Made by a program: the position numbers and the translations under genes. The notes below the pieces were generated by a model. It worked only from the letters and a program-made list of their open reading frames with translations. It was not told the origin of the DNA and did no database searches. Source: Brenneria corticis (GTDB lineage: Bacteria; Pseudomonadota; Gammaproteobacteria; Enterobacterales; Enterobacteriaceae). From it: a stretch of 64,000 bases of DNA. Of the stretch, positions 11,484 through 18,994 are shown piece after piece; within the stretch, counting starts at the first letter, position 1, and every line of letters begins with the position of its first letter. Location: contig NZ_KZ819074.1 in assembly GCF_003115855.1 (NCBI RefSeq), forward strand, positions 1-64,000. The letters are read 5' to 3'.

Positions 11484-11830
11484 CCGGTAAAAATGCCCTC
11501 CTGTAATATCCTGCTCGGAATCAATGCCAAACCATCTTAGCGCAAAAGCACTGTTTGCCGATGACCTCTTGTCACTGTTTTGACCTGATAGACACAGCAA
11601 CGTAAAGACAACAGCAATGGCTGCTGACCAAAAGTTGATGGATAAACAAGCCACGCCAATGAGGCGGCACAGTTGACATATATAACAGTCACTGAACATT
11701 TGTCACAAGGTTTATTGGCTATATTTTGTACCCACGCTCGCTAAAGTGTGAATCACTCGTGAAAAATAACCTCATCATTAGTTCAGAATTAAAACAAATG
11801 CACAACCATCTGATCATGGAGTAAAGCCTG
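11484..11830. promoter_or_regulatory. Divergent control region, SorC gene / isomerase gene
   Basis: There are 347 bases between the divergent regulator and isomerase genes. An imperfect palindrome TGAACATTTGTCA lies at 11693-11705; its TGAACA half recurs as TGAACAAAA upstream of the permease gene. I see no gene: the in-frame upstream extension of the regulator is not protein-like. Promoter boxes could not be fixed with confidence. Confidence 0.4.
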
Positions 11831-12622
11831 ATGAACCCGATATTGATTGGCACGAGTTGGAAGATGAACAAAACACTCGCACAAGCCCTGTCATTTAGTG
11901 AAACCCTGTGTCAGCAAATGAGTGGGATCACCTCGAAAATTCAACCATTTATCATTCCACCGTTTACCTGTGTTCGAGACGTCACCACATATCTGAACCG
12001 AAATCATATTCACTGTCTGACGGGCGTGCAAAATATGCATTTTGCCGATAGCGGCGCGTATACCGGAGAGATCTCTCCGTTAATGGTAAAGGATTGCGGT
12101 GCAATAATGGTCGAATTAGGTCATTCGGAACGGCGGGAATACTTTGGTGAAACCGATGCATGTATCGCCCTGAAAGTACAGGCAGCATTACGACATCAAC
12201 TCAGACCGCTGATCTGCATCGGCGACAGTCAGCAGGAAAAGCAGTGGGGATGTTCAAAAGAAGTCGTTATTCGCCAGTTAAAAGCGGCGCTAAGTTTAGC
12301 GCCTGCCGAACAGGCAAAAAATATCATTATCGCTTACGAGCCTATTTGGGCTATCGGAGAAAATGGTACGCCCGCCACGCCACAACAGGCGCAGGAAGTG
12401 CACTACGCCTTACGCCAGACGTTGAATACTTTATTCGGAAACACCGTCAGCCAATCAATCCCATTGCTTTATGGCGGTAGCGTTAACCCTGAAAACTGCC
12501 TCTCGTTATTGTCAGAAATCAACATAGACGGACTCTTCATTGGCCGATCGGCCTGGCATGCCGATGGATTCTGCCATATTTTACGCCTTATCAATGACTC
12601 GCTTACCGTTTCCCCAACCTGA
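11831..12622 (+). CDS. Triosephosphate-isomerase paralogue, EryH/LerI type
   Basis: A 263-residue TIM-barrel isomerase with the full catalytic set: Lys11 (TSWKMNK), His98 (ELGHSERR) and Glu170 (AYEPIWAIG), plus the phosphate loop YGGSV. The opening GTSWKMNKTLA and the block PPFTCVRDV resemble the branch that contains EryH/LerI, which interconverts L-erythrulose 1-phosphate and D-erythrulose 4-phosphate, more than housekeeping TpiA (GNWKLN). This placement is from memory of those families, not an alignment. Its company (an EryI-like RpiB, a DUF1537 kinase and PdxA2) supports a tetrulose-phosphate role. The alternative is an ordinary isomerase for dihydroxyacetone phosphate made by PdxA2. Confidence 0.75.
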   Translation: MNPILIGTSWKMNKTLAQALSFSETLCQQMSGITSKIQPFIIPPFTCVRDVTTYLNRNHIHCLTGVQNMHFADSGAYTGEISPLMVKDCGAIMVELGHSERREYFGETDACIALKVQAALRHQLRPLICIGDSQQEKQWGCSKEVVIRQLKAALSLAPAEQAKNIIIAYEPIWAIGENGTPATPQQAQEVHYALRQTLNTLFGNTVSQSIPLLYGGSVNPENCLSLLSEINIDGLFIGRSAWHADGFCHILRLINDSLTVSPT

Positions 12623-12633
12623 ATATCATCAAT

Positions 12634-12663
12634 GCATTCGTATCGAATTGACGATGCGAATGC
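12634..12663. repeat. Hairpin after the isomerase gene
   Basis: The arms GCATTCGTATCG and CGATGCGAATGC pair over 12 bp with one mismatch and a six-base loop. It begins 12 bases past the stop codon. No T-run follows, so it is more likely a processing or stability element than a strong terminator. Confidence 0.55.
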
Positions 12664-12710
12664 GGGCTCCTCATTCATGCCAGCCATCATTTGACCAAAT
12701 AAATATCATT

Positions 12711-12748
12711 TGAACAAAAAAACTAGCAACATGTGCTTTTGTTCACAT
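12711..12748. promoter_or_regulatory. Inverted-repeat operator overlapping a CRP-like site
   Basis: TGAACAAAA (12711-12719) and TTTTGTTCA (12737-12745) are perfect reverse complements. The right half lies within TGTGC-N6-TCACA (12732-12747), nine of ten matches to the CRP consensus. A related pair, CAAAAG (12863-12868) and CTTTTG (12882-12887), lies nearer the permease start, with another TGAACTTTT at 12835-12843. The 302-base gap therefore looks like a catabolite- and regulator-controlled promoter for the permease-kinase-pdxA2-rpiB genes. Which protein binds is inference. Confidence 0.55.
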
Positions 12749-12924
12749 CCCCAACCTGGCACACACCTTTTATAAAAAATACCGATATTTCGTAATATTA
12801 AGTACGGAAATGCGATCTTCATCAATTTAAACGGTGAACTTTTAAGCGATAAAAACACCGAACAAAAGTTATTAAAGTGATCTTTTGAACAACCTCTCCC
12901 TACGATAAAAATGAGGTATTTGAC

Positions 12925-14232
12925 ATGTCCAACATGACAACCACCAAACCAATAGCTGGCCCCCGTAGCCGCTATCGCTGGGTTGTGATGACGATAATTT
13001 TTTTCGTCTGCGCCGTTAATCTGGCCGATCGAACCAATATAGGCGTGGCACTACCGTTCATCAGCAAAGAGTTTGGTTTAAGCAATTTTGAAGCCGGAAC
13101 ACTAGCGGGAACGTTTTTCCTGGGATATGCCATTTCACAGATTCCAGCCGGTTTTTGGTGCGGCAAATACGGCACCCGAGGTCTGGTATCTCTGGCGATT
13201 CTGGGTTTTTCGCTGTTTACATGGCTTATCGGTACCGCCTCTTCGGCACTAGGGATAAAAATTTTCCGCTTTGGTCTAGGTATTACCGAAGGCCCCATTC
13301 CGGTTGGACTAACCTCCACGGTGAATAACTGGTTTCCACCTCGGGAAAAGGCCACCGCGACAGGAATTTATATTGCCGCAACCATGTTCGCTCCGATTAT
13401 TGTCCCGCCTTTATGCGTATGGATCGCCGTGGAGTATGGGTGGCGATGGATTTTCTTCTCCTTCGCAATTCCAGGTATTTTGATGGCGCTGATATGGCAT
13501 AAATACGTGCGTAGCAAACCCGAAGACAGCAAATATATATCAGCAACCGAGTTGGCTTATATTCGAGGAGAAGATCAGACAACACAGGCTAAGGCACACA
13601 AACCAGCCCCGCTGTCCCGCTGGTTCAAAATGAAAGTGATCGATCCGATCAGCACCAACCGGCAGGTGTTCTGTTCATGGAATATCTGGGGCAACTGTCT
13701 GGCCTACTTTATGATGGTCAGCGTGCTGTATGGCCTTTTAACCTGGATCCCTTCTTATCTGGTGAATGAAAAAGGCTTCTCTTTTATAAAGATGGGGCTG
13801 ATCGCTTCCTCACCGTGGATTGGCGGATTAGTCGGATGCGTTTTTGGTGGCTGGCTATCGGACAGAATCCGTCAGCGTAAGCCCATGATGCTGCTTACCG
13901 CATTATCCACTGCGATAATGATGGTGGTGCTGATCTCTATCCCAAACAATATTCCGGCTGTCGCCTCCAGCCTATTCCTGGTCGGTTTTCTCATCAATGT
14001 CGGTTGGCCTTCATTCACCGCGTATCCCATGGGACTCACCACAAACACCACTTACCCGGTCGCCATTTCTCTGATTAACAGTTGCGGGAATCTGGGCGGC
14101 TTTTTTGCCCCGATAATCGCAGGATTGCTACTGGATAAATTCGTAACCTATAACTCGGTGTTTATCTATTTCGGCAGTGCCGCCCTGCTCGGTTTCCTCA
14201 TCATCCTCACCTTGGATGAACCGATAGCCTGA
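12925..14232 (+). CDS. MFS permease, anion:cation symporter family
   Basis: A 435-residue major-facilitator protein of the ACS (GudP/GarP/DgoT-like) family, with about twelve membrane segments. The N-terminal block NLADRTNIGVALPFI and loop GKYGTRG are typical of transporters for hexarates, galactonate, tartrate and threonate. It opens a rightward operon whose next gene starts within 15 bases of this stop, so the substrate is probably the sugar acid taken by the DUF1537 kinase. It sits in the inner membrane and uses the proton gradient. The exact acid cannot be read from sequence. Confidence 0.87.
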   Translation: MSNMTTTKPIAGPRSRYRWVVMTIIFFVCAVNLADRTNIGVALPFISKEFGLSNFEAGTLAGTFFLGYAISQIPAGFWCGKYGTRGLVSLAILGFSLFTWLIGTASSALGIKIFRFGLGITEGPIPVGLTSTVNNWFPPREKATATGIYIAATMFAPIIVPPLCVWIAVEYGWRWIFFSFAIPGILMALIWHKYVRSKPEDSKYISATELAYIRGEDQTTQAKAHKPAPLSRWFKMKVIDPISTNRQVFCSWNIWGNCLAYFMMVSVLYGLLTWIPSYLVNEKGFSFIKMGLIASSPWIGGLVGCVFGGWLSDRIRQRKPMMLLTALSTAIMMVVLISIPNNIPAVASSLFLVGFLINVGWPSFTAYPMGLTTNTTYPVAISLINSCGNLGGFFAPIIAGLLLDKFVTYNSVFIYFGSAALLGFLIILTLDEPIA

Positions 14233-14246
14233 TGGAGGTAGCCACT

Positions 14247-15551
14247 ATGATAGACGTCGGTATCGTTGCGGATGACCTGACAGGCGCCAATACCAATTGC
14301 TCTCTGTTCGCGCCTTTACCTGGCGTGTCGGCCATCAGCATATTTGGTTCGGGGATAATGGATGAAAACATTATTCATCAACATAACGTGGTGGCAATCA
14401 GCACCAATAGCCGTGCACTTTCCAGTCCGCAGGCCGAAAATATCGTCTTCCGCGCCTGTCAGGCGTTGGCCGGGAAACGGTTGCTCAGCAAACGTGTAGA
14501 CAGCACCCTACGAGGCAATATTGGCTGTGAAATCGCCGCGGTACTGAAAGCGCGTACACAGGCCATTGCTGTCGTCGTCGCGGCTTTTCCGGTTTCAGGC
14601 CGCATCACTCGGCAAGGAACGCTGTACGTCAATAACGTTCCGGTGGCGGAAACGGCTGCCGGGCAGGACATCAAAATGCCGGTCACGGATTCTCGTGTCG
14701 CCACAATTATCCGACAACAGTTTGACGTACCTATTCTGTCGGTTGATATTCAGGTGACGGAACAAGGTAGCCACGCCATCCATCTCTGGCTTTCCCGCTA
14801 TTATCACAACGAAAAAGTGGTGGTATTTGATGCAGCAACGGACGAACAAATTACGGCGATCGCGCAGGCGACTTACCGCTTTTTCGGCAATAATATCATC
14901 CCCGTAGACCCCGGACCCTATACCTATGCGTTGGCTCAAATCATCAGCCACGATATACAGCAGAAAATTGCCCAAAAACATTGCCTGGTAGCCATCGGCA
15001 GCGTATCCAATAATACGCTGAAACAAATAGCCAGTCTGAAAGCGTCGCACCGATGCTTCCTTGCAAAAATCAACTGTCGCAATCTGATGGCGTCTTTAGC
15101 CGCACGTAAAGCAGAGGAACAGCGGGTCATTACGGAGATCGAGACACATCTGGACAACGAAGTGATCGGCCTGGTCAGCGCCGAAGAATTGCAGGATATC
15201 ATCCCGCTCAACGAAATCGCCCGAAATCACTACTGTAGCGTTGACGATGTCTCAGACATCATCAACCGTTCCATCGCGACGATCATCTGCACGCTACTCG
15301 GCCGCTATAAAGATCGTTTATACGGACTATATACTTCCGGCGGCGACATTTCCGAAGCCATTTGCCAGCAGGCGAACATCAATGCGCTGCAAGTTATTGG
15401 GGCAGTGATGCCGCAAGTATTGAACAGCCGCATCATCGGCGGCCCCTATCATGGCGTACACATGATTTCCAAAGGCGGACTCATTGGCGCTAGCGACATC
15501 ATTCCCCATTGCCTTACTTATCTGAAACGCATAAACGAGGAGTTATCATGA
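14247..15551 (+). CDS. Four-carbon acid sugar kinase family (DUF1537)
   Basis: A 434-residue DUF1537 kinase. The N-terminal acid-binding motif VADDLTGA is at residues 7-14, KRVDSTLRGN follows near residue 80, and the C-terminal nucleotide domain has TSGGDISEA and GGPYHG. Characterised members phosphorylate threonate, erythronate, 2-oxotetronates or 3-oxo-isoapionate. I chose the ATG at 14247, preceded by GGAGGT; an ATG at 14232 overlaps the permease stop but has no ribosome site. The stop overlaps the pdxA2 start (ATGA), so the pair is translationally coupled, as in D-threonate operons (DtnK-PdxA2). Confidence 0.88.
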   Translation: MIDVGIVADDLTGANTNCSLFAPLPGVSAISIFGSGIMDENIIHQHNVVAISTNSRALSSPQAENIVFRACQALAGKRLLSKRVDSTLRGNIGCEIAAVLKARTQAIAVVVAAFPVSGRITRQGTLYVNNVPVAETAAGQDIKMPVTDSRVATIIRQQFDVPILSVDIQVTEQGSHAIHLWLSRYYHNEKVVVFDAATDEQITAIAQATYRFFGNNIIPVDPGPYTYALAQIISHDIQQKIAQKHCLVAIGSVSNNTLKQIASLKASHRCFLAKINCRNLMASLAARKAEEQRVITEIETHLDNEVIGLVSAEELQDIIPLNEIARNHYCSVDDVSDIINRSIATIICTLLGRYKDRLYGLYTSGGDISEAICQQANINALQVIGAVMPQVLNSRIIGGPYHGVHMISKGGLIGASDIIPHCLTYLKRINEELS

Positions 15552-16561
15552 GCTTACCTATTGTCGCCATTCCAATGGGCGATCCGGCCAGCATCGCCCC
15601 AGAGTTGGTAGTGAAAACATTGCTCAGCCCGGAAGCCCAAGGTTACGCCCGTATGGTCGTCGTCGGTAATTGTCCGTTGCTGGCAAGCACGGCGGAAAGC
15701 CTGAAACTTAACGCGAATTTTATTATGTTGCAGCCAGACCAGATTCGTCAGGCCGATTTCAGTGCGGGCAATATCAATGTGATCAATCTGGATAATATCG
15801 ATCCTGCCACTCTGATCGTAGGGCGCCCACAAGCCGCCGCAGGGAAAGCCAGTTTTGAATATATTGAAGCCGCAACCGAGTTTGCGCTGAAAAAACAGTG
15901 CGATGCGGTGACAACCCCGCCTATCAACAAAGAAGCCCTGAAAATGGCGGGAGTGCCCTACATTGGCCATACCGAAATTTTTGGCGGACTGTTGGGTATT
16001 GATGATCCGCTGACAATGTTTCACATCCAGAATCTGCGCATTTTCTTTTTATCGCGTCATGTTTCGGTTAAAGACGCCTGTGATCTAGTGACAAAGCACC
16101 GCGTACTGGATTACGTGGTGCGAGCCGATCTCTGTCTGCATCAAATCGGCATGCACAAACCGCACATTGCCGTCGCAGGATTAAATCCCCATAACGGCGA
16201 CAACGGCATGTTTGGCGATCAGGAAATCAAAGAGATTGCGCCAGCGGTAGCAGCGGCCCGGGAACAAGGAGTCAATGCCGACGGTCCGATTCCGGGTGAC
16301 TCGGTATTCTGGCTGGCCCGTCAGGGTCGTTGGGATGCGGTACTGTCGCTGTACCACGATCAAGGGCATATCGCCGCAAAAACACTTGATTTCGAAAGGG
16401 CCGTCACCATCACGCTGGGAATGCCGATACTCCGAACCTCCGTTGACCACGGTACCGCCTATGACATCGTTGGTACCGGTAAAGCCAATGAAGTCAGCCT
16501 TATTGAAGCCGTCCGGGTCGCTTCCATTTATGCACCATCATTTATTCCGATGAAACCCTAA
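15548..16561 (+). CDS. PdxA2-type phospho-sugar-acid dehydrogenase
   Basis: A 337-residue PdxA-family enzyme. The metal and substrate blocks are intact: GHTEIFG, GLNPHNGDNGMFG, YHDQGHIA and TSVDHGTAYDI. PdxA oxidises a beta-hydroxy acid phosphate with NAD and the product decarboxylates. PdxA2 paralogues in DUF1537 operons act on 4-phospho-D-threonate and give dihydroxyacetone phosphate. The N-terminal motif is MGDPASIAPE rather than the GDPAGIGPE of vitamin B6 PdxA, in keeping with the catabolic branch. The start overlaps the kinase stop and is preceded by GAGGAG. The substrate could be a five-carbon homologue; see the findings. Confidence 0.87.
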   Translation: MSLPIVAIPMGDPASIAPELVVKTLLSPEAQGYARMVVVGNCPLLASTAESLKLNANFIMLQPDQIRQADFSAGNINVINLDNIDPATLIVGRPQAAAGKASFEYIEAATEFALKKQCDAVTTPPINKEALKMAGVPYIGHTEIFGGLLGIDDPLTMFHIQNLRIFFLSRHVSVKDACDLVTKHRVLDYVVRADLCLHQIGMHKPHIAVAGLNPHNGDNGMFGDQEIKEIAPAVAAAREQGVNADGPIPGDSVFWLARQGRWDAVLSLYHDQGHIAAKTLDFERAVTITLGMPILRTSVDHGTAYDIVGTGKANEVSLIEAVRVASIYAPSFIPMKP

Positions 16562-16615
16562 TTTTGTCGCCTGAGCGTCGCATTTACGATGTTTAGGCGC
16601 ATTAAGGAAAAGACC

Positions 16616-17074
16616 ATGCTACCTATCGCAATTGGCTGCGACGATGCAGCGCTGGAATTGAAAAATCAGATTGTTGGTTTCTTGCATCAAAAAGGGATTG
16701 AAATCGTAGATTATAGTTACGATCAACACCGTGAAAATAGTATCTATCCTGATGTCGCCGTAGAGGTGGCCAGGGAGATCCGTAACGGCGCACATCAACG
16801 CGGTATTCTGATCTGCGGTACAGGGATCGGCATGAGCATCGCCGCCAACAAAGTTATCGGTATTCGGGCCGCCCAATGTCACGATACCTATTCCGCTCAA
16901 CGCGCCAGAAAAAGCAACGATGCGCAGATCATCACACTGGGCGCTCGCGTGATCGGACCTGAGTTGGCCAAAGAGATTGTCTCCATTTGGCTGGAATCGG
17001 AGTTTGAAGGTGGCGGTTCTGCCTCGAAAGTAGAAAAAATTATTTATTATGAGCATCAAGAAAACAATCAGTAA
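16616..17074 (+). CDS. RpiB/LacAB-family isomerase, EryI-like
   Basis: A 152-residue RpiB-fold sugar-phosphate isomerase. The catalytic Cys is present (ICGTGIG, Cys67). Three family positions differ from ribose-5-phosphate isomerase B: the first His of GCDHxx is Asp10, the ring-opening His of HNDxN is Ser100 (SNDAQ), and GGRHxxR near the C-terminus is GGGSASK. The SNxAQ form is what I recall from erythritol-pathway EryI, which converts D-erythrulose 4-phosphate to D-erythrose 4-phosphate. The ATG at 16616 follows AAGGA. It is the last gene of the sugar-acid operon. Confidence 0.82.
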   Translation: MLPIAIGCDDAALELKNQIVGFLHQKGIEIVDYSYDQHRENSIYPDVAVEVAREIRNGAHQRGILICGTGIGMSIAANKVIGIRAAQCHDTYSAQRARKSNDAQIITLGARVIGPELAKEIVSIWLESEFEGGGSASKVEKIIYYEHQENNQ

Positions 17075-17248
17075 ATCCGTACGTAACGGACAACTCTTAT
17101 TCAACGCCACCACCTGGTTTCCCTTGCTTTTTTCTTCACCAAGACGAAATAAGCACAGACTATTGTACGGTTGATAACACGGTGTGTGGCGCCGCGTTAC
17201 GGATCATTGCTGTCCCTATAGCCTTTCGTTTATTCAAGGAGTTCGCCC

Positions 17249-18199
17249 ATGAATCAATTAGAATCCCTTAAACAGTTCACCGTGGTCGTCGCCGACAGCG
17301 GCGACATCGACTCTATTCGCCAGTTTGCGCCGCAGGACGCCACCACCAACCCGTCACTGATCCTGAAAGCCGCCAGCCTGCCTCACTATCAGCCGCTATT
17401 CGATGACGCCCTCGCCTACGCCCGCCGACAGGGCGGCAGCAAGGAAACCCAGCTGATCAACGCCGGCGACAGGCTGGCGGTGAATATCGGAGCCGAAGTG
17501 CTGAAAAGTATTCCTGGCCGTATTTCTACCGAAGTAGATGCCCGGCTCTCATTCAATCGTGGGATGTGCGTGGCGAAAGCCCGTAAGCTCATCGGGATGT
17601 ACCAGGAAAAAGAGATTCCCCGCTCACGTATTCTGATCAAACTGGCGGCCAGCTGGGAAGGTATTCGCGCGGCGGAAGAGCTGGAAAAAGAAGGCATCAA
17701 CTGTAACCTGACGCTGCTGTTCTCTTTTGCTCAGGCCCGCGCCTGTGCTGAAGCGGGTGTATACCTGATTTCACCGTTTGTCGGCCGAATTTATGACTGG
17801 TATCAGGCTAAACAACCTGCCGGTGATTATCAGGTCGAGAACGATCCCGGCGTTGAATCGGTCCGCAATATTTATGATTACTATAAGCGCTACCGCTACT
17901 CAACCGTGATTATGGGAGCGAGCTTCCGTAAGGTAGAGCAAGTTCTGGCGCTGGCGGGCTGCGATCGGCTGACCATTTCCCCGGCGCTGCTGGAGCAGTT
18001 AAAAAACAGTAGCGAACGGGTGGAACGCCGGCTCACACCACCAACGGAAGCCCTTCACCATCCTATGCCCTTGTCTGAAGCCGAATTCCGCTGGGAGCAT
18101 AATCAGGATCCGATGGCGGTAGATAAGCTGGCAGAGGGGATTCGTCTGTTCGCCGCCGATCAGCAAAAACTGGAAAACCTGTTGGCGGCCAGACTGTAA
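17249..18199 (+). CDS. talA: Transaldolase A
   Basis: A 316-residue class I transaldolase, the exact length of E. coli TalA and with its wording through the core (IKLAASWEG, NCNLTLLFSFAQARACAEAG, SPFVGRIYDWY). The Schiff-base lysine is Lys131, with Glu95 and Asp16 as acid/base partners. It exchanges a dihydroxyacetone unit between sedoheptulose 7-phosphate and glyceraldehyde 3-phosphate, producing or consuming erythrose 4-phosphate. In E. coli the order is maeB-talA-tktB; here talA is displaced from maeB and tktB is absent. The 174-base gap after the RpiB-like gene suggests its own promoter, but the metabolic fit with that cluster is good. Confidence 0.93.
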   Translation: MNQLESLKQFTVVVADSGDIDSIRQFAPQDATTNPSLILKAASLPHYQPLFDDALAYARRQGGSKETQLINAGDRLAVNIGAEVLKSIPGRISTEVDARLSFNRGMCVAKARKLIGMYQEKEIPRSRILIKLAASWEGIRAAEELEKEGINCNLTLLFSFAQARACAEAGVYLISPFVGRIYDWYQAKQPAGDYQVENDPGVESVRNIYDYYKRYRYSTVIMGASFRKVEQVLALAGCDRLTISPALLEQLKNSSERVERRLTPPTEALHHPMPLSEAEFRWEHNQDPMAVDKLAEGIRLFAADQQKLENLLAARL

Positions 18200-18231
18200 C
18201 TTGTTGCCGTCAGGAGTCGTCAACCAAACGA

Positions 18232-18259
18232 GCCGGACGCATTCGGCAAGGCGTTCGGC
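18232..18259. repeat. REP-like palindromic unit
   Basis: An imperfect palindrome, GCCGGACGC and GGCGTTCGGC with a ten-base middle, in the convergent gap between talA and nudK. It looks like an enterobacterial REP/PU element and would mark or stabilise the mRNA ends. Confidence 0.55.
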
Positions 18260-18336
18260 CCGATTAACGTTGTTGGAACCATTTTAACGAATTGAGCGCC
18301 CAAATGACCGGGCAGACCCATATGAGTCGAGACGGA

Positions 18337-18927
18337 TCACCGGCTTTCTTTCCCGCCAAACCACCCCTGAATATAGGCATGCTGCAACAGCATAATGGTT
18401 TTCGCATCCTTGATACGGCCGTCCTTCACCATGTCCATCGCCTGTGTGAAAGGCAATTCCAGCACCTCGATATCTTCATCCTCTACGCCGCCCCCGGCGT
18501 TTTCCCGCAGGGATTCATCGTACTCGGCGGCAAAGAAGTACACCCGTTCCGTCACGCCGCCGGGCGACATATAGGCGTCAAACAGCTTTTCCACCTTGCC
18601 AACCGTATAGCCGGTTTCCTCTACCGCCTCGTTGCGAATGCACTCTTCGGGGGAGTGGTCGTCCAGCAAACCGGCGCAGGTTTCCAGCAGCATGCCGCTT
18701 TCATTGCCATTCAGATAGGTGGGAATACGGAACTGGCGCGTCAGAATGACGGTGCCCTTCTCGCGGTTATACAGCAGGATGGTCGCCCCGTCGCCACGGT
18801 CGTACACTTCGCGGATCTGGCGTACCACGCCGCCATTTTTTCTTTTTAAATCATAGATATATTTATGGAGAATAAACCAGTGATCGGACAACAGTTTCTT
18901 TTCGATAATGGTAATCGGCGACGACAT
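18337..18927 (-). CDS. nudK: GDP-mannose pyrophosphatase NudK
   Basis: A Nudix hydrolase of 196 residues (E. coli NudK has 191) that splits GDP-mannose into mannose 1-phosphate and GMP in the cytoplasm. The Nudix box runs from GLLDD to EAVEETGY near residues 89-110, with the metal-binding Glu pair intact, and the NudK block SPGGVTERVYFF follows. The start SPITIIEKKLLSDHW is close to the orthologue. It is downstream of talA as in E. coli, apart from the missing tktB and ypfG. Confidence 0.92.
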   Translation of the reverse strand: MSSPITIIEKKLLSDHWFILHKYIYDLKRKNGGVVRQIREVYDRGDGATILLYNREKGTVILTRQFRIPTYLNGNESGMLLETCAGLLDDHSPEECIRNEAVEETGYTVGKVEKLFDAYMSPGGVTERVYFFAAEYDESLRENAGGGVEDEDIEVLELPFTQAMDMVKDGRIKDAKTIMLLQHAYIQGWFGGKESR

Positions 18928-18994
18928 AACTGAACCCTAACAAGGAAGAATCAGTGTCGATGATAAAACGCTACGTGGCGGAATGCACGTAGCG

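Noticed and set aside
11484..11699. 72-codon N-terminal extension of the SorC regulator
   Set aside because: It has no similarity to the family and contains the divergent promoter region. AGGAGG precedes the ATG at 11483.
18232..18259. Intrinsic terminator of talA
   Set aside because: The palindrome has no T-run and fits a REP-like unit better.
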